A stretch of 64,000 nucleotides of DNA from Triatoma infestans. Taxonomy: Eukaryota; Arthropoda; Insecta; Hemiptera; Reduviidae. The notes below the pieces were generated by a model that worked only from the letters and a program-made list of their open reading frames with translations, was not told the DNA's origin and ran no database searches. The stretch covers positions 1-64,000 of the forward strand of contig JAAEAF010000208.1 of NCBI GenBank assembly GCA_011037195.1, in the 5' to 3' direction. Each line of letters opens with the position of its first letter. Within the stretch, counting starts at the first letter, position 1. A program made the translations under genes and the position numbers. Shown here piece after piece: positions 29,669-41,742 of the stretch.

Positions 29669-31525
29669 TAAGACATGAACTAAATATTAAGATCTCAACT
29701 GAAATCGTGTTTATTTAATGTCCTATAAGTAAGAGAAAAATGATCTCCGTATGTTCCGTATAAAAGTAGAGTATGGCCTACTTCTTTTAGGCTGGCTTTA
29801 CGTGAATCTACCAATCAGATATCTTGGATAGAGGCGGATAGTAAACATTATAATGAATTTATTATAATAATAAATTTTGAAAAACTATAGTCAATACTGA
29901 GTTAGAATCCTGGTACCGCAGTGCATGCCAGCGTTGCAGTCCTACATTTAATTACTCCGCTATCCTGGTGCCTGTAAGTATTACATATTTGTGTGAACAG
30001 TATCACAAACAAAACAAAAATAATAGAAAGTGCACAGTGCTGGATTTTTTTTAAATAATTTTTCTTAATTATGTCTAAAACAACACTTGGTATTATAACG
30101 ACATACATAATACGAGTATGAAGCCTTTCAAATTTTTTATGAAATATTTTCACGTGAAAACCTGCATCATATAGATAATTAGTTAAATTTCCAATTTTGA
30201 AGAAAATCTGTTAATAAGTTCCGTGAAAACTACAGAGAGAGAGAGAGAAAATCGTATGAGTGTTTACAAACCAAATTATGTTCTGAAAAGAAAACATCAT
30301 ATGACGACTATTGGTTACTATAAAATATAGTATTTCCATGCGACAGGAAGGAAATATTTTAGTCTGCGTTTGTAGAAAATTTCCCTCCTAACTTTGATTT
30401 TCCAGACGTGCTAGGGGTTGAGGTAGGCGGATCTTGATCTCCCCTAGCTTGTGGTAGGGAGTTGCGTTACGTCTCATGTGTCGTGGCGGATGACTAGGTC
30501 AGTGATTTTTTTTCTTTTTCTTTTTTTTTTTTGTAGTAGGCAAGATATGCTGCCAGCAATCCATTATAATAGAAACAAAATTGCACCTTCGAATTTAAGT
30601 ATAGAAAGTTTTTCACCTATTTACTGCAATCTAATCTCTATTATCTTATAATTCATTAAATATTTTTAAAAAGTTAGTTTAAATTGCCAAATAATATTAT
30701 TTTTTAATAAATTATTTTTGAAATAATATAAAAGTTAATAACATTTGTTTTTAAATATATAAATAAATATAGAATAGTCGTCGTAATGTTCCAGTTTCAT
30801 GTTTATTATGTTTGTCTGTTTTGACGCAGTCATTAATATTTCTAGAAATGTGTCCTTTGTAATAATTCTGATAAATTGTTAGTACTTTCACTTGACATTG
30901 ATGGCTTTACATTTCACTGGAAAAGAAAAAAACCATAAATTACATTAAAGTATAATTCTTTGAATGAAACATTCGTGAGCATATGCTAGGCTAATTCGTT
31001 TTCTAAAAGGCTTTAAACATTTTGTTCCTCTCTCTCACACTCTCTCTTGAAAGTGGATTATTAAAGTAATATATTATTAATTTGGATTATTAGTTTAATT
31101 TATAAATGACACATAATAATTATAACTGTAGACAAAGGTAAAGAACTGAGTTGGAAAACCAAAACTAAATTTCTGACTATTAGTGATATCTACAACAAAT
31201 CCAAATTACTCCTCAGTGGATCCCAACTTCACAAGATCCCAAAGACACAATGTTGGAGAAAAGGCATACTACAATGTTCTTGGTCATCTGAGTAAGCAGT
31301 GATTGCGAAAAGCCTCATCTCTTTATTTAATGGAATTTACTTTTAATAATGTAAATTCTGGTTAAATGAATATCTAACTATTCTTCGAATCCATGGACTG
31401 AATTCATAGTTGATACAAAAATTAAAAAAAAAAAAAAATCTGGTATGAAACAATTCTTTTGCTACTTTATCACCTCCCAATTGATAATAATTTTTTTCTT
31501 TCTTTCTTTAATTTCTTTGATTAGA
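29669..31525. other. AT-rich stretch without recognised gene
   Basis: A family B terminal motif lies near 30235-30275 and a GA run at 30234-30249. No coding evidence. Confidence 0.5.
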
Positions 31526-32080
31526 CGAGAGCAGTCAGTCTAGGTCACCGTGACCCTTAGAATAAAATAGTGAATGAGGGAGTGGTCCTAGTGGCTGAGA
31601 ATCACCGCAACCCAAATGGAACTATTGTGAAATCCCACGTATAACTTACATTAACCGCTAGCTCAGCGCATATACGCAAGTCTGGTGCTCACAAGTTGGC
31701 CTCAAAGCCGCCCGAGAGGCAAGTCTGTACAGCACGTTGCCGCCTATGATTCATTGCTCAGTTGGGGGTAGGATCTCGTTCTTGCCGGGATATTGCAATC
31801 TGTCTCTTCTTCATCAAGCGAAATCTGCAAATGAGCATTGGCGAGACGCTATATGCTCATTGCCTACAGGTTACGGTCAACAGACCCCCCCCCCCACGTT
31901 CTTTAAGGACACGCTGGCCCTGGGTTAGTAGGTAAACTTCTGCAAAGATGGATGGTATTTCTCCACAGAGCCACAATTTACATTAGCCAACCCTGTCCGA
32001 AACCCCAAGGAGCACTAAAACTGTTGACCACCCACCAACCTCATCTAAAGAGATAAATGCTGAGAAGCGTCCATGCATAA
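31526..32080. other. GC-richer unrecognised segment
   Basis: Clearly less AT-rich than its surroundings, with a C run (31887-31898). The open frames are short. It may be a decayed element, but no motif identifies it. Confidence 0.3.
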
Positions 32081-34485
32081 AAGAGTTTATACCACCGCAA
32101 CCTTTTTGGGAGTTCTGATATGGTACCCCTAATTATTAAAAGTTCACTGTTAACAGGATTACGAAGATTGAAACTTCTGAGCGTTTCTAGAAGTAGAACG
32201 GCAGACAAAGAAACCTCAAACTATGACTTAATGTATACAAATAGTTTTCCCCTTCACTATGTATGACTTATCCGACTAATCGACGCATGTGCATTTCGAG
32301 TTGATAGTGGCGATGTAAGAAATAAATATACAAAACAATGAAAATGGAGCTTTTTTTTTTTTGAACAATTGCCAACTCTAAAGCCATCTTCATAAAGTTA
32401 TCCGTTTGACAGATATTGATCGAAACCTTTGTGCCGGGCTCTCGTGTTAATCCAAGGAAGTACTTAATTTCTATGTTCTTCATACTTTTCACTCTTAAGA
32501 TATCCTTTTTACAACACTCAACAACTTGAGAGAGCTTGTTAAGACGTTATATTTCTGGTTTATTTTTCCTTTGGGGGGGTGGGGGTCTTAAAACAATTTG
32601 TCATTAAAAACCACATAAGAAATTATTTCTCACATGCCCGAGTATTTCAATGGCGACATATATTATGACAATACGTTGATAAAAACTGCAACTAATATTT
32701 GTAAAGCTGGTGCTGCAAAGATTATTAAATATAGAAAAGTTAGGAAAATGGGATTCGTGGGACTGTAAAAGGCGGATTATTGGATTCGATAATAATCATT
32801 CTAAAGTGTTATGCAGAGATTTGGGCACTCGTATGTAGAACGTGTCAAAATTGCTTCTCTGCTTACTCCTTTGTTGCTAATTACTTACTCCTAACTCGTT
32901 TGTAGGAGGACTTGTTAAAGGAAGGCATTATTTGGAACTTCGAATTTGAAACAAGCGATTGATTGATGGATAAACATTTTGGAACAGAATGATTTTAGAA
33001 ATCTGAGAATAAGTTCTTTGTAGGTTATGTCTTTGTATATCCAAAGTAGAAATGCCGTATAATTGGGTTAGTTAGTTACATATATGCCGGAGAAAATAGA
33101 AGCATTTTACTATCGGCTGCAACAGATCTAATTATATTTTTAAAAAAAATATAAAAAATTATTTATTTAAAAATTTGGATATCAGTTACTTAGTGCAGTA
33201 GTATACCCAGCAATGCAGTTTACGTGAACCTTATCTCTGTTATGTAAATTGTCCCATTCTCAGAACTATTGCTCCAAATTTGATTTGCTGTAAAAAAAAA
33301 ATGGATTTAATAGATTTAATGATACCTATTAATTATATCTAAAAATTCAAGTTTAAACTTTAAGAGGAAAAAATAACTAATAAACATTTATATTGCAAAG
33401 CAATGACGAGATTATCTTCTATTGGGATAAATAGCCCGATTTGAAATAGAAATGCTTAGTTACAAACATAAAACTTGATTAATAATTATTTTGTACGCTA
33501 CTAAAATAGTGTGCAAATGGGTAATTGTTACAAGTCAACGAATGGCACTAAAATTGTTAGAAAATTGATGAGAATAGCTGACTGTTATTTACAGTTTAGC
33601 TATAGTCAGAGTTATACATGCTGCACACACCTACCCACAGACAGACGAATACCCATCACCTGTCTGTGAGATAAAAAAAAAAAAAAAAAAAAGAATACAA
33701 ACTTTATAGCTATATTTATGCACATTGGTAAAACAGGAGCAATGTATAAATCTGTTAGGTTGATGTCGGCCAATGAAATATGGATATTTGCACATTCGTC
33801 AAATAGGTATGTCGAACAGGTAACAATTACCAGATATGTGCGGCTTTACCCATCCCTCTATCCCACATATATGTCTTCTCGCATTGATTCCCATTCCTGC
33901 CTCCCTCTGTTTCAAACTGGTATTACCCACATTTTTTTCTTGTTCAACCTATTAAAAAATGCTGATCGTTATAACAATTATGCATTTCAGATTTTGATTA
34001 ATATAAATTAACGTATTTATAGCAAAATTTCTTATGTTTAAGTCATTATCACATTAAATAAATTATGTGCTATAATTATATTATGAAACCGGAACAGCTC
34101 TGTAAATATCCGGTCTCTCTCCGGATAATCTATAATTCTTTCGTGTAATTTGGACTTAAACGGCTTTCTCTGTAGCCATTTCTCAAATAATTTTTATAGA
34201 ATTACGTAGCTTAAGGCTGGATAGCCAATCCCCACAGAATGTAATCTACGTTCAGCGGAAAAAATGCAATGTTTTCTTATGCCAGAAAAATCGGGACCAG
34301 AATGAATTCCATGTTTCGTGCGCGAGCCACATCAGTTTATTTTTTGGTATTGTTTATTTTATTTTTTTTATTTCAAAATATAAAGAATTTGTTGAATATA
34401 TTATATATATATATAAGCAGCAAAAGAGAAAGGGAACAAGGTACAATTTGTAACTATCTGTCAGTTTTTCATTATTATTTTTGTA
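32081..34485. other. AT-rich stretch without recognised gene
   Basis: Poly(A) runs (such as 33671-33692) and short AT repeats. No RNA or protein gene was recognised. Confidence 0.5.
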
Positions 34486-34486
34486 G

Positions 34487-35035
34487 TAATCTAATCTAAT
34501 GTAGAACTCGGGTCCTCCCTTGGGAAATTCTACACTTAGGTCACCATGGACCCATTGTGTCCCTTACGACAGCTCACATCAGCCCTGTCTATAAAAAAAC
34601 GCCAGAGCTAAGGCGAGAGAAATTACCAAAACCCGACACCAAGCTACAGGCGCGAAATTGATGGAATCGTTTGCGAGCATAGTACCAAGACGATGAAATG
34701 GTGTATGGTCTTTCTGGCCACTTTTTCTCTGCAGTAAGATCCATACTATAAGCTGTTTCTTTGCTGAAAAGGCAAGGCCCTATGGTGCTTCTCCTTAGTT
34801 CTACTTTTGTTTTGCCCAGGAGATAGTTTGTGCGATTCTTTGAAGGGCCCTCTAAGAAGATCTTGCCTCGCAATGTTTTTTTTAGCGTTATTGTAGAAAT
34901 GGCGCAGAAAGGATAAGAACCAATGAGGCCAACCTCCTTTGCTAACCTGATGGCCTCTTCGTTTTCTTGAAAGCCCTCTATGGCACCCAACCTAGTCGAA
35001 GGCTCGCCAGGGATTCTATGTATTTACGGCATTTT
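34487..35035 (-). pseudogene. LINE 3'-end remnant with (TTAGA)n-type tail
   Basis: The minus-strand frame 34589-34990 starts in the end of RNase H (GFQENEEAIRLAKE, compare GNEEADRLA). It continues through the post-RNase H region (PFCAISTITLKKTLRG, GPSKNRTNYLLGKTKVELRR), where conserved positions are partly lost. The 3' UTR contains GGGACACAATGGGTCCATGG and ends in repeats of TTAGA (34490-34502 as TCTAA). It is 5' truncated; RT is absent. Clade uncertain. Confidence 0.7.
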
Positions 35036-36180
35036 TTAACAATCCTCGACCTGATGCAGTTCGCTTCCCAACCAAACATCTCAAGTTAAAATTACATTTA
35101 TCAACTACTAGATTTTTTTTTTTCATTCTCAGGTGTTACTAAACAATAATTCCGGTAAATACTGGTACTTCCGGTAAATTTCGAAAATGTGGACAACACA
35201 ACTTCCTCTTTCAGCAGTCAGTGAAAATAAAATAATAAAAACGTAATTAATATTTGCCCCACAAATTTCGTAAACCATTGGCGCCATGAATTTTCAAATG
35301 AAGGATTAAAGGGAATTAAAATTCATATACTAAAATAAATATAAATATGAACTAAGTTATTGATGTGAATCAGATATAATCACGTGTTATGATGATTGAT
35401 TGCTGATTAGTTACCGACAATTTTTGCTGACTGACAATTTAATCAACATAATTAATCGAACTATTCATTTTTAGAATATCATTCTTATATTGTTTTGTTT
35501 AAAAAAAAAAAAATATGATGTGAATCACTCACACAACTTTCTCTTTCTGGTTTATACAGATCTAAGTGGCAAATTTTCGATGGTCACTTTACTTGATTTC
35601 TTAAAATCATTAATCCCCGACTGTATCCCGATTAATCGACTGTTAATCCTGAAAATTTAATGTTGATTAGCAACATTACTACAAAACTCTCTTCATTTTC
35701 CCGGTAAAGTTCAGTATTGAAGAAGACTTTTCATAATAAATGATATGTTTTTTGGTAATTATTTTATATCTATGATTTTATCGAGCATTGTGGACCCTAC
35801 CACATATTCAACAATTATCATTTTCTTACTTTATATTTATGGGAAGTAAACAATGATCAGTTTTCCTCATCTATATTTCAATTAAAAAATAGAGAGAGAT
35901 ATTTATATAAATTTTCTAATTTCTTTAAAAAACAATCAAAAATTACCACCAGCCCCGAATTAAACACCTTAACCTTACACCTTAACAATACTAGCAGGCC
36001 CCCGGACACACATTTAATAATAAGTAAAAAATAAATGTCCGAAAAATGTTAAATTATTATAATAAAAATTATGAATTCTTTAATGAAAATCCTTTTAACC
36101 TACTGAAAATAATTTTATTTTCAACGAATGAAAGTAGATTGTTAATCATCAGATGAAAATCTTAGTATTTCTAGTCTCAA
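35036..36180. other. AT-rich stretch without recognised gene
   Basis: A well-preserved family B terminal motif lies at 35517-35546 (GTGAATCACTCACACAACTT). Nothing else was recognised. Confidence 0.5.
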
Positions 36181-36770
36181 CCAGATGAGTGAGCTTAAGA
36201 GGAGATCTGATGGAACGGTCTGATTCCTTATGAAACATTACTACAAAATGGACAATCAGCAGATCCCCTTTATGGATACATTGAGGATTTTTCAAGTTTG
36301 GCAATTTTTCAATTTTTGGAATCAAAAATGTCTATCAACATCAAGTCATGGAATCATCCTGATTCCAGTTGGTGGTGCCGGGCATCTCGTCTTCATCTTT
36401 TCTTATCCCATTTTAGTTTTCTCTGATGGACCCACGACTACGCATCAGCAGATTATTTTCTTTGAATTCCTTGGAAGTGTCATGTGCACCGTGAGGAGAT
36501 AACAACTATTTTCAAGGGTAGAAAAAAAATCTATCAATTTTCCAGCTCACCTCCTTTCCCGCTGGTTGTTGCTTTCTGGTCTTCGAGCTATGGATTAGAG
36601 CTGTTACTCACAACAACTTTCTTTCTTTGTCTTCTACCTATCACCGTAGACAATAGGGCAGAAAGGGGCAGGGCTGATGCAAGGGTGGATTCGAGGAGCA
36701 AAAGGGCCCTTGAGGCCTATGTTCATAAAGTACCCTTTCAGAGGCACCGAATCCTAGAATAGAATAGAAC
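36181..36770 (+). other. Possible retroelement 3' fragment, unidentified
   Basis: This is a less AT-rich block that ends in TCCTAGAATAGAATAGAACA, which resembles a pentanucleotide retroelement tail. The two plus frames inside (36230-36502, 36484-36762) show no domain. A LINE or SINE origin is only a guess. Confidence 0.3.
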
Positions 36771-37276
36771 AGTTTGTATTTAAAACTAAGAACCGTGCGA
36801 CAAGGATAATCTTAATGCTTCTAAATTATAAACATAAAAGATATAATACTTAAATTTTGCTTAACCTGATTTATAACTTAACCAAAGGCAATTAATGAAA
36901 ATTAATTAATTACCCACCTATTAGAAATGAAAGGAAACAATAATTATCGTAAATAAATTTTAAAATAATTTAAGTATTCAATAAAACTGATCGATAAAAA
37001 AAAAAATTATTACTAATTTTAATTATAATTAATTAATTAATTAAACAAGAAAATTGTTTATTGATTTCCTATTATTTTATAATTTATGAGTATTTAATGG
37101 ATATTAATTATAAAAGCAATATTAATAATAAAGTATAGTTCTTGATATGGGATGTAGGAGCGTTATTGTAACAACCTTTATACTATAATACATCTGGCGG
37201 CCGTTGGAATATAGCAAGATTCCCATCTTCTCTACACGCTCAATCATACTCCGTTCTCTCCACTAGACACACACAG

Positions 37277-37309
<33 letters not shown>

Positions 37310-37711
37310 AGATAGGCTATAAAATGAAGTGTTTATGGTGTCCGCAGGATCTTGTGTCCGCTACCTACTACACAAATTACGGGATTCATCAGGATGAGAG
37401 GTATGGTAGGTACTAAATAACTTCTATAACCTCTCTAAACATTATACTAGAAGTTTTATTTTTTTTTTTTAAGAAGAAAAAAGCCTAAAAAAGAAGTCTA
37501 AAGAAGAAAATACATATCTTCTAATGTACATTTCTCTCTTCACCATAATTCCATTCCATCACTATTGTTAGCAAATTTTTACATGTACAAAATAATTAAA
37601 TTTTTTACAACAATTCCATCATTATTCCTATCATATCATTTATTAATATTTCAATAATAATAAAAATAGGTAAGTCGTCTAAATTAAAAAATCCGTTAAA
37701 CTTAAAACACC
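36771..37711. other. AT-rich stretch with AC/AT microsatellite
   Basis: An AC run at 37267-37292 continues into an AT run to 37309. No gene was recognised. Confidence 0.6.
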
Positions 37712-38006
37712 AGCTAAAATTGTTGTGGTTGGTTCCGCAGTGCTGGAAGGCATCAGAGATTTTCCGTGATAGCCTGCTTCTATTTGTTGTCATCGACTGG
37801 TTTCGGGCATTCGCCCGAAGCATCCCAAGAAGCATCAGGATGCTTTTTGTCAAACAGTGTGATAACAATGTGCTCTGTGCAAGGCTATATTATCAACACT
37901 GTTTGACAAAAAGCATCCTGATGATGGGCGAACGCCTGACGCCGGTCGATGACCACAAAAAGAAGTAGGCTATCACGGAAAATATCTCTGGCTCGAGCTA
38001 ATTGTT
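37712..38006. mobile_element. Head-to-head pair of hammerhead retroelements with target duplication
   Basis: The left arm (37725 to about 37860) is a minus-oriented unit with its tail outward (TGTGGTTGGTTCCGCAG). The right arm (to about 37995) is plus-oriented and truncated before its tail. Flanking direct repeats AGCTAAAATTGTT (37712-37724) and AGCTAATTGTT (37996-38006) look like a target duplication with a 2-bp difference. Both ribozyme cores are damaged: the left by an insertion inside CTGATG...GGGC, the right by GACGC in place of GAAAC. Confidence 0.8.
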
Positions 38007-38043
38007 TACACTTAGTTCCCTGCCTGCTGATTCACAGTAGAAT

Positions 38044-38215
38044 AATTTTTTTTTTTAATTGAAGGCGCGTCAACATCTATGGTCATTAGCGCCTGGAGCC
38101 TTCTCAGTGCACTGAAGGCCTCCGGACAGTGTTTTTTCGCTGTCAGACAACACTGTCCATCACCGAACAGAGAGCTGTAGAGGCTCCTAGGAAGAAAAAA
38201 ATCTAAAAGTTGACA
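38044..38215 (-). mobile_element. tRNA-derived SINE (family 1), 5'-truncated copy
   Basis: It reads as the minus-strand 3' body of SINE family 1: GAGCCTCTACAGCTC, ACACTGTCCGGAGGCC, GAGAAGGCTCCAGGCGC and TTGACGCGCCTT, then an A-rich tail (T run 38046-38057). The tRNA-like head is missing. Confidence 0.8.
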
Positions 38216-38490
38216 TTTGACAATTATTCTACTAAAATCAATGGCTAAAGTTGTGCACATTTTAATCTCTAGAGATTACAAGAAGTGACAGTGACGCCAA
38301 CTTTAAATTAAATAAATTGTTTAAATTATATTTATGCCTATAAATTTAGAAATAAAGTTCAATAGTAATTTCGAGTGAAGATACTTTTTTTATTGTTTAA
38401 TAAAATACATCAAGAAGTGTTCACTATGCGACGATAGTACTGGAAAAATACAATGATCTTTTGAAATTTTAATTTATTAAATTCTGAAAG

Positions 38491-38706
38491 AGGGAAGGGA
38501 TTAGCTCAGTGGTGGCACGCTGGACTAGCAATGCGGAAGACCAGCTATGGCGCCCTTAGGTTTTTTCTCTCTAGGAACCTCTACAGCTCATTGTCCAGTT
38601 TGATTGTAATTAGAGAAAACTGTCCTGAGGCCGGTAGGGAGGTGAGTAGGTTCCGAACGCTAATGACCAATGATGATGACGTGCCTTAAATTAAAAAAAA
38701 AAAACG
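38491..38706 (+). mobile_element. tRNA-derived SINE (family 1) with short target duplication
   Basis: The head GGATTAGCTCAGTGGTGGCA matches an RNA polymerase III A box. The B box is decayed. The body carries CTACAGCTCATTGTCC, AAACTGTCCTGAGGCCGG, AACGCTAATGACCAATGATG and CGTGCCTTAAATT plus an A tail. CTGAAAG flanks both sides (38484-38490 and 38707-38713), a plausible target duplication. Not a functional tRNA: the anticodon and acceptor arms are not preserved. Confidence 0.82.
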
Positions 38707-38984
38707 CTGAAAGTTGGTGTGGATCACTCTGAATTGAAGGAGTAGTTCGGCTGAAGCGGTTAAAACAGATTATAAAAACACAATGTTTCTGTAAACCAGT
38801 TTCGAGACTTTGTTGTTGGCAGTGATATTAAATAAAAAGTTGACAATTCAGATTTTATGAGCTAAAAGAATTTGGAATTGTGTTGCAATTAATTTTGCCG
38901 AAGCTGAAAAGGAGGGGTTCAATAATATGAATAAGGAAATTAATATGAAAATAAATAATAGACGCCACAAGTCATTTAATGATA

Positions 38985-39360
38985 ACAAATTTAGTAGGAG
39001 AATCTGTACAACTGAAATGTTATTGGAGTATGTGTTGTAGTGTAGTGGTGGCTTGTAGAGGCCTGAGCGGTTTTGTAAAAGGGGCTTGTAAGTATATATG
39101 TTTAAGAGAGAAGTATTAGAAATAATCAAGAGAGCACCACTGTTTTTGAAATAAATATATTCTCTAAGTGAATTTAAATGGTTTGAAATATTCACAACTA
39201 TATCTTAATAAATCAGATGTTTATCTAGAATAAAGGCAAATCACTATCGCTGGCACTGAGTTTAATTGAGCGATTCCTGAAGCAAGTGTTCTGGCTTTGA
39301 AAGCAGAATGCAGACTGTCTTGAAGGAATGCCCTCTCTAACGGGGGATTTTCTCTTACAA
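38985..39360 (-). repeat. Diverged solo LTR related to the Ty3/gypsy element
   Basis: On the minus strand CTTAGAGAATATAT, AAAAACAGTG, ATTATTTCTAATACTTCTCT, ACTTACAAGCCCCTTTTAC, AAAACCGCTC and AGCCACCACTACACTACAAC align in order with the second half of the LTR at 8746-9197. The rest (AAGACAG, TCAAAG, GTGCCAG) is weaker. No internal gag or pol lies beside it, so it is a solo LTR or fragment from a related older element. Ends are approximate. Confidence 0.65.
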
Positions 39361-39589
39361 AACAATTGGCCAAGTGGCATTGTTATTTTCCTAACGGATT
39401 CCTGTGCTTTTATCTCTTTCGCAGCAATGACCTTAAATTACAGTACCTGACTCTAAAATACATTATTTTTGCCAAAATTATTTCACTTAAAATATTTTTC
39501 AAAACTATTTATTTTTGCATTTCTTCTTCCACTACACAGTTTCATATGTTAAATCTTTTGAAAATGTGGCTGGGTCCGCAATGCTGGAT

Positions 39590-39864
39590 AACATCCATTA
39601 TTTTATCCGTCGTAGCATGCATATTAGATTTATTCCTGACCGGTTTCGGATATTCATCCATCGTCAGAGCAAATTCACCAAGTTTGTGTAGAGAGTTCAC
39701 TTCAACTAAATGTTTCTGTAGACTCACACTTGTTGGTTGTATGTATGTGGGAAGGTTATAAGGTTATGTTACTACATGTGTGTGTTTCATGACAAAGTGA
39801 AATTATTATAAATTGTGATTAGGCACTAGAAAATAGTGTGTAATAAATAGCATGTTTTGAAGAA
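39590..39864 (-). repeat. Left arm of 275-bp inverted repeat
   Basis: Reverse complement of 39939-40213 with five substitutions. It contains a minus-strand ribozyme-like core at 39638-39667. Confidence 0.95.
39638..39667 (-). ncRNA. Hammerhead ribozyme-like core (family 2, left arm)
   Basis: On the minus strand: CTGACGA, T, stem II GGAT/ATCC with loop GAAT, GAA, palindromic ACCGGT and C of a GUC triplet. Stem I is weak (two pairs, a mismatch, then two pairs). Confidence 0.7.
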
Positions 39865-39938
39865 CCCCCCCCCAAATGCTTAACTTGATAAAACACTGTG
39901 CATGCTTAACAACCGTCTTAAAATTTAGTTATAAACTA

Positions 39939-40213
39939 TTCTTCAAAACATGCTATTTATTACACACTATTTTCTAATGCCTAATCACAATTTATAATAA
40001 TTTCACTTTATCATGAAACACACACATTTAGTAACATAACCTTATAACCTTCCTACATACATACAACCAACAAGTGTGAGTCTACAGAAACATTTAGTTG
40101 AAGTGAACTCTCTACACAAACTTGGTGGATTTGCTCTGACGATGGATGAATATCCGAAACCGGTCAGGAATAAATCTAATATGCATGCTACGACGGATAA
40201 AATAATGGATGTT
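39939..40213 (+). repeat. Right arm of 275-bp inverted repeat
   Basis: Mirror copy of 39590-39864. It ends exactly at the right target duplication. Confidence 0.95.
40136..40165 (+). ncRNA. Hammerhead ribozyme-like core (family 2, right arm)
   Basis: CTGACGA (40136-40142), T, GGAT (40144-40147), loop GAAT, ATCC (40152-40155), GAA, ACCGGT (40159-40164), and C40165 as cleavage nucleotide. Stem II bases differ from family 1 (GGGC/GCCC) yet pair fully. Confidence 0.72.
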
Positions 40214-40223
40214 AAATCTTTTG

Positions 40224-41668
40224 GTTAAGAGAAAGGTACTTATCATTTAGCAAAACGAATAGAATGATAAACCCTGAATAAATCTTGCAATAATCAAAGT
40301 ATGATTCGAAAACTTTGAGGGTAGATTAGCGATATTATAATATTGTAATTTTAATATGAGATTTATACAATTTAAAAAAAACAATTGCTTAAAAATGTAT
40401 TATTCTTAGCAATTAATCATGTACCCAAGGATATATATATATATTACGATAAGTTGAGAAAAGTGGCAACTATAATTACCTGAATCTTCCTTTTCTTTTA
40501 TGCTATAAATTCTGCTTTACATATTTATTTATTAGTTAATTTTTAATTTCTAACTTTGAAACATGATCTGATTTAAATATTGGCTAAAAATTTCAAGACT
40601 TCAACCAGAGTCAGTACAAAAAGTTACAACAACATGAATGGTAACTAAAACTGCTGGTTGGAATTATTACATTCCAATTATAACTTTATTAGTTGTAAAA
40701 TATCGCAAAAACACCTACCAACTACAATTTATAATTATTAGTTGCGACTACTTAATTAGTAATTATCCGTTAAATTTATAGTTTACTACTCTTATAAGTT
40801 ACCTTCTGGCCAAACACATTAGTGTGTACACACATAACACTCACAATAAAGAGTTACTACGTTGTCAATCTAAAAATAAAAAGTAAAATTAAGTGCACAC
40901 AAAAAATAATACTGCCGTTCAAAAGTTGAAAATTATAAGATGAAGTTTGTCCTGTCAGAAGTCCTGAAAATAATAGTTGTTTTTTTTTTTTGGTTAAACA
41001 CAAAGAGGGAAAAACCTTTGTTTATTTTTTCAAAAGTAAAGAAAATTAAGAAATTTTATTACAATTGTATGAGTTTCATATTATAGGATATCTGAGCCAG
41101 CGTGAAGGATTTATCTTATGTCATAAATGGGCAAACAATAAACTGGGTAAATATTACAAAGGCTTTACGACTTCCGCCGAGAGAGAGAGAGAGAGAGAGG
41201 GAGGGAGCGTCAGAGAGAGAGTGATAGGGAAAAAATGAGAAATTAGAAGGCAGGAGCAATAAGAAAAGCAATCATCCGCCGGATAAGGTGTTGTGTTGCT
41301 TCATTTCAAACTTAGTGTGTGCAGATATCGGTGTTTGAAGAAACTAGTGTGTTTTGTGCTGTTAATAATTGTCCCCCTTCTTAGATTTAATGTGCACTTG
41401 TATTTATTGTCAGCTATTAGTTACATTACTATTATCACGTGTTCGGCTCGATTACAAAGAATATGTTATTTTTTATTTATCTTAGACCTTTAGTACCATA
41501 TCTTCTTGTAGATGCGTTTGTTTATATTTTCAGTTTTTTTTTTTGTTTTTTTTTAAATGATGTCTAAAACTATAAATACGTAATTATAAGACATTTTAGT
41601 AAAATAAATGCCAGTACTTTACCCACATTCTGAATATTTAAATATAGGCTTATTAATATTAAATCTGA
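40224..41668. other. AT-rich stretch with a GA-rich run
   Basis: A GA microsatellite lies at 41179-41223. The frame at 41293-41493 has no domain. No gene was recognised. Confidence 0.55.
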
Positions 41669-41742
41669 ATGAAACAGTCTGTCATGGAAAATATCTCTGA
41701 TGCTTTCCAGCTCTGAGGATCCAACTACAACAACAATAGTTA
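41669..41742 (+). mobile_element. Hammerhead retroelement, 3' fragment
   Basis: GAAACAGTCTGTCATGGAAA, ATATCTCTGATGCTTTCCAG, CTCTGAGGATCCAACTACAA and a CAACAA tail match the last ~75 bp of family 1 units. The ribozyme part is absent, consistent with 5' truncation. Confidence 0.8.

Larger units (their letters stand above)
39548..40223. mobile_element. Hammerhead retroelement family 2, near-perfect inverted dimer with 13-bp target duplication
   Basis: GTTAAATCTTTTG occurs at 39548-39560 and 40211-40223. Between them lie two arms of 275 bp (39590-39864 and 39939-40213) that are reverse complements with five mismatches and no gaps by my alignment, around a 74-bp spacer. The left arm continues outward into the tail (CCGCAATGCTGGAT, compare family 1 CCAGCTCTGCGG); the right arm stops at the duplication. 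Each arm contains an outward-facing hammerhead core. The open frames here are incidental. Confidence 0.9.

Noticed and set aside
38495..38560. Functional tRNA gene
   Set aside because: The A box is good but the B box and acceptor pairing are degraded, and it continues into a SINE body with a poly(A) tail.
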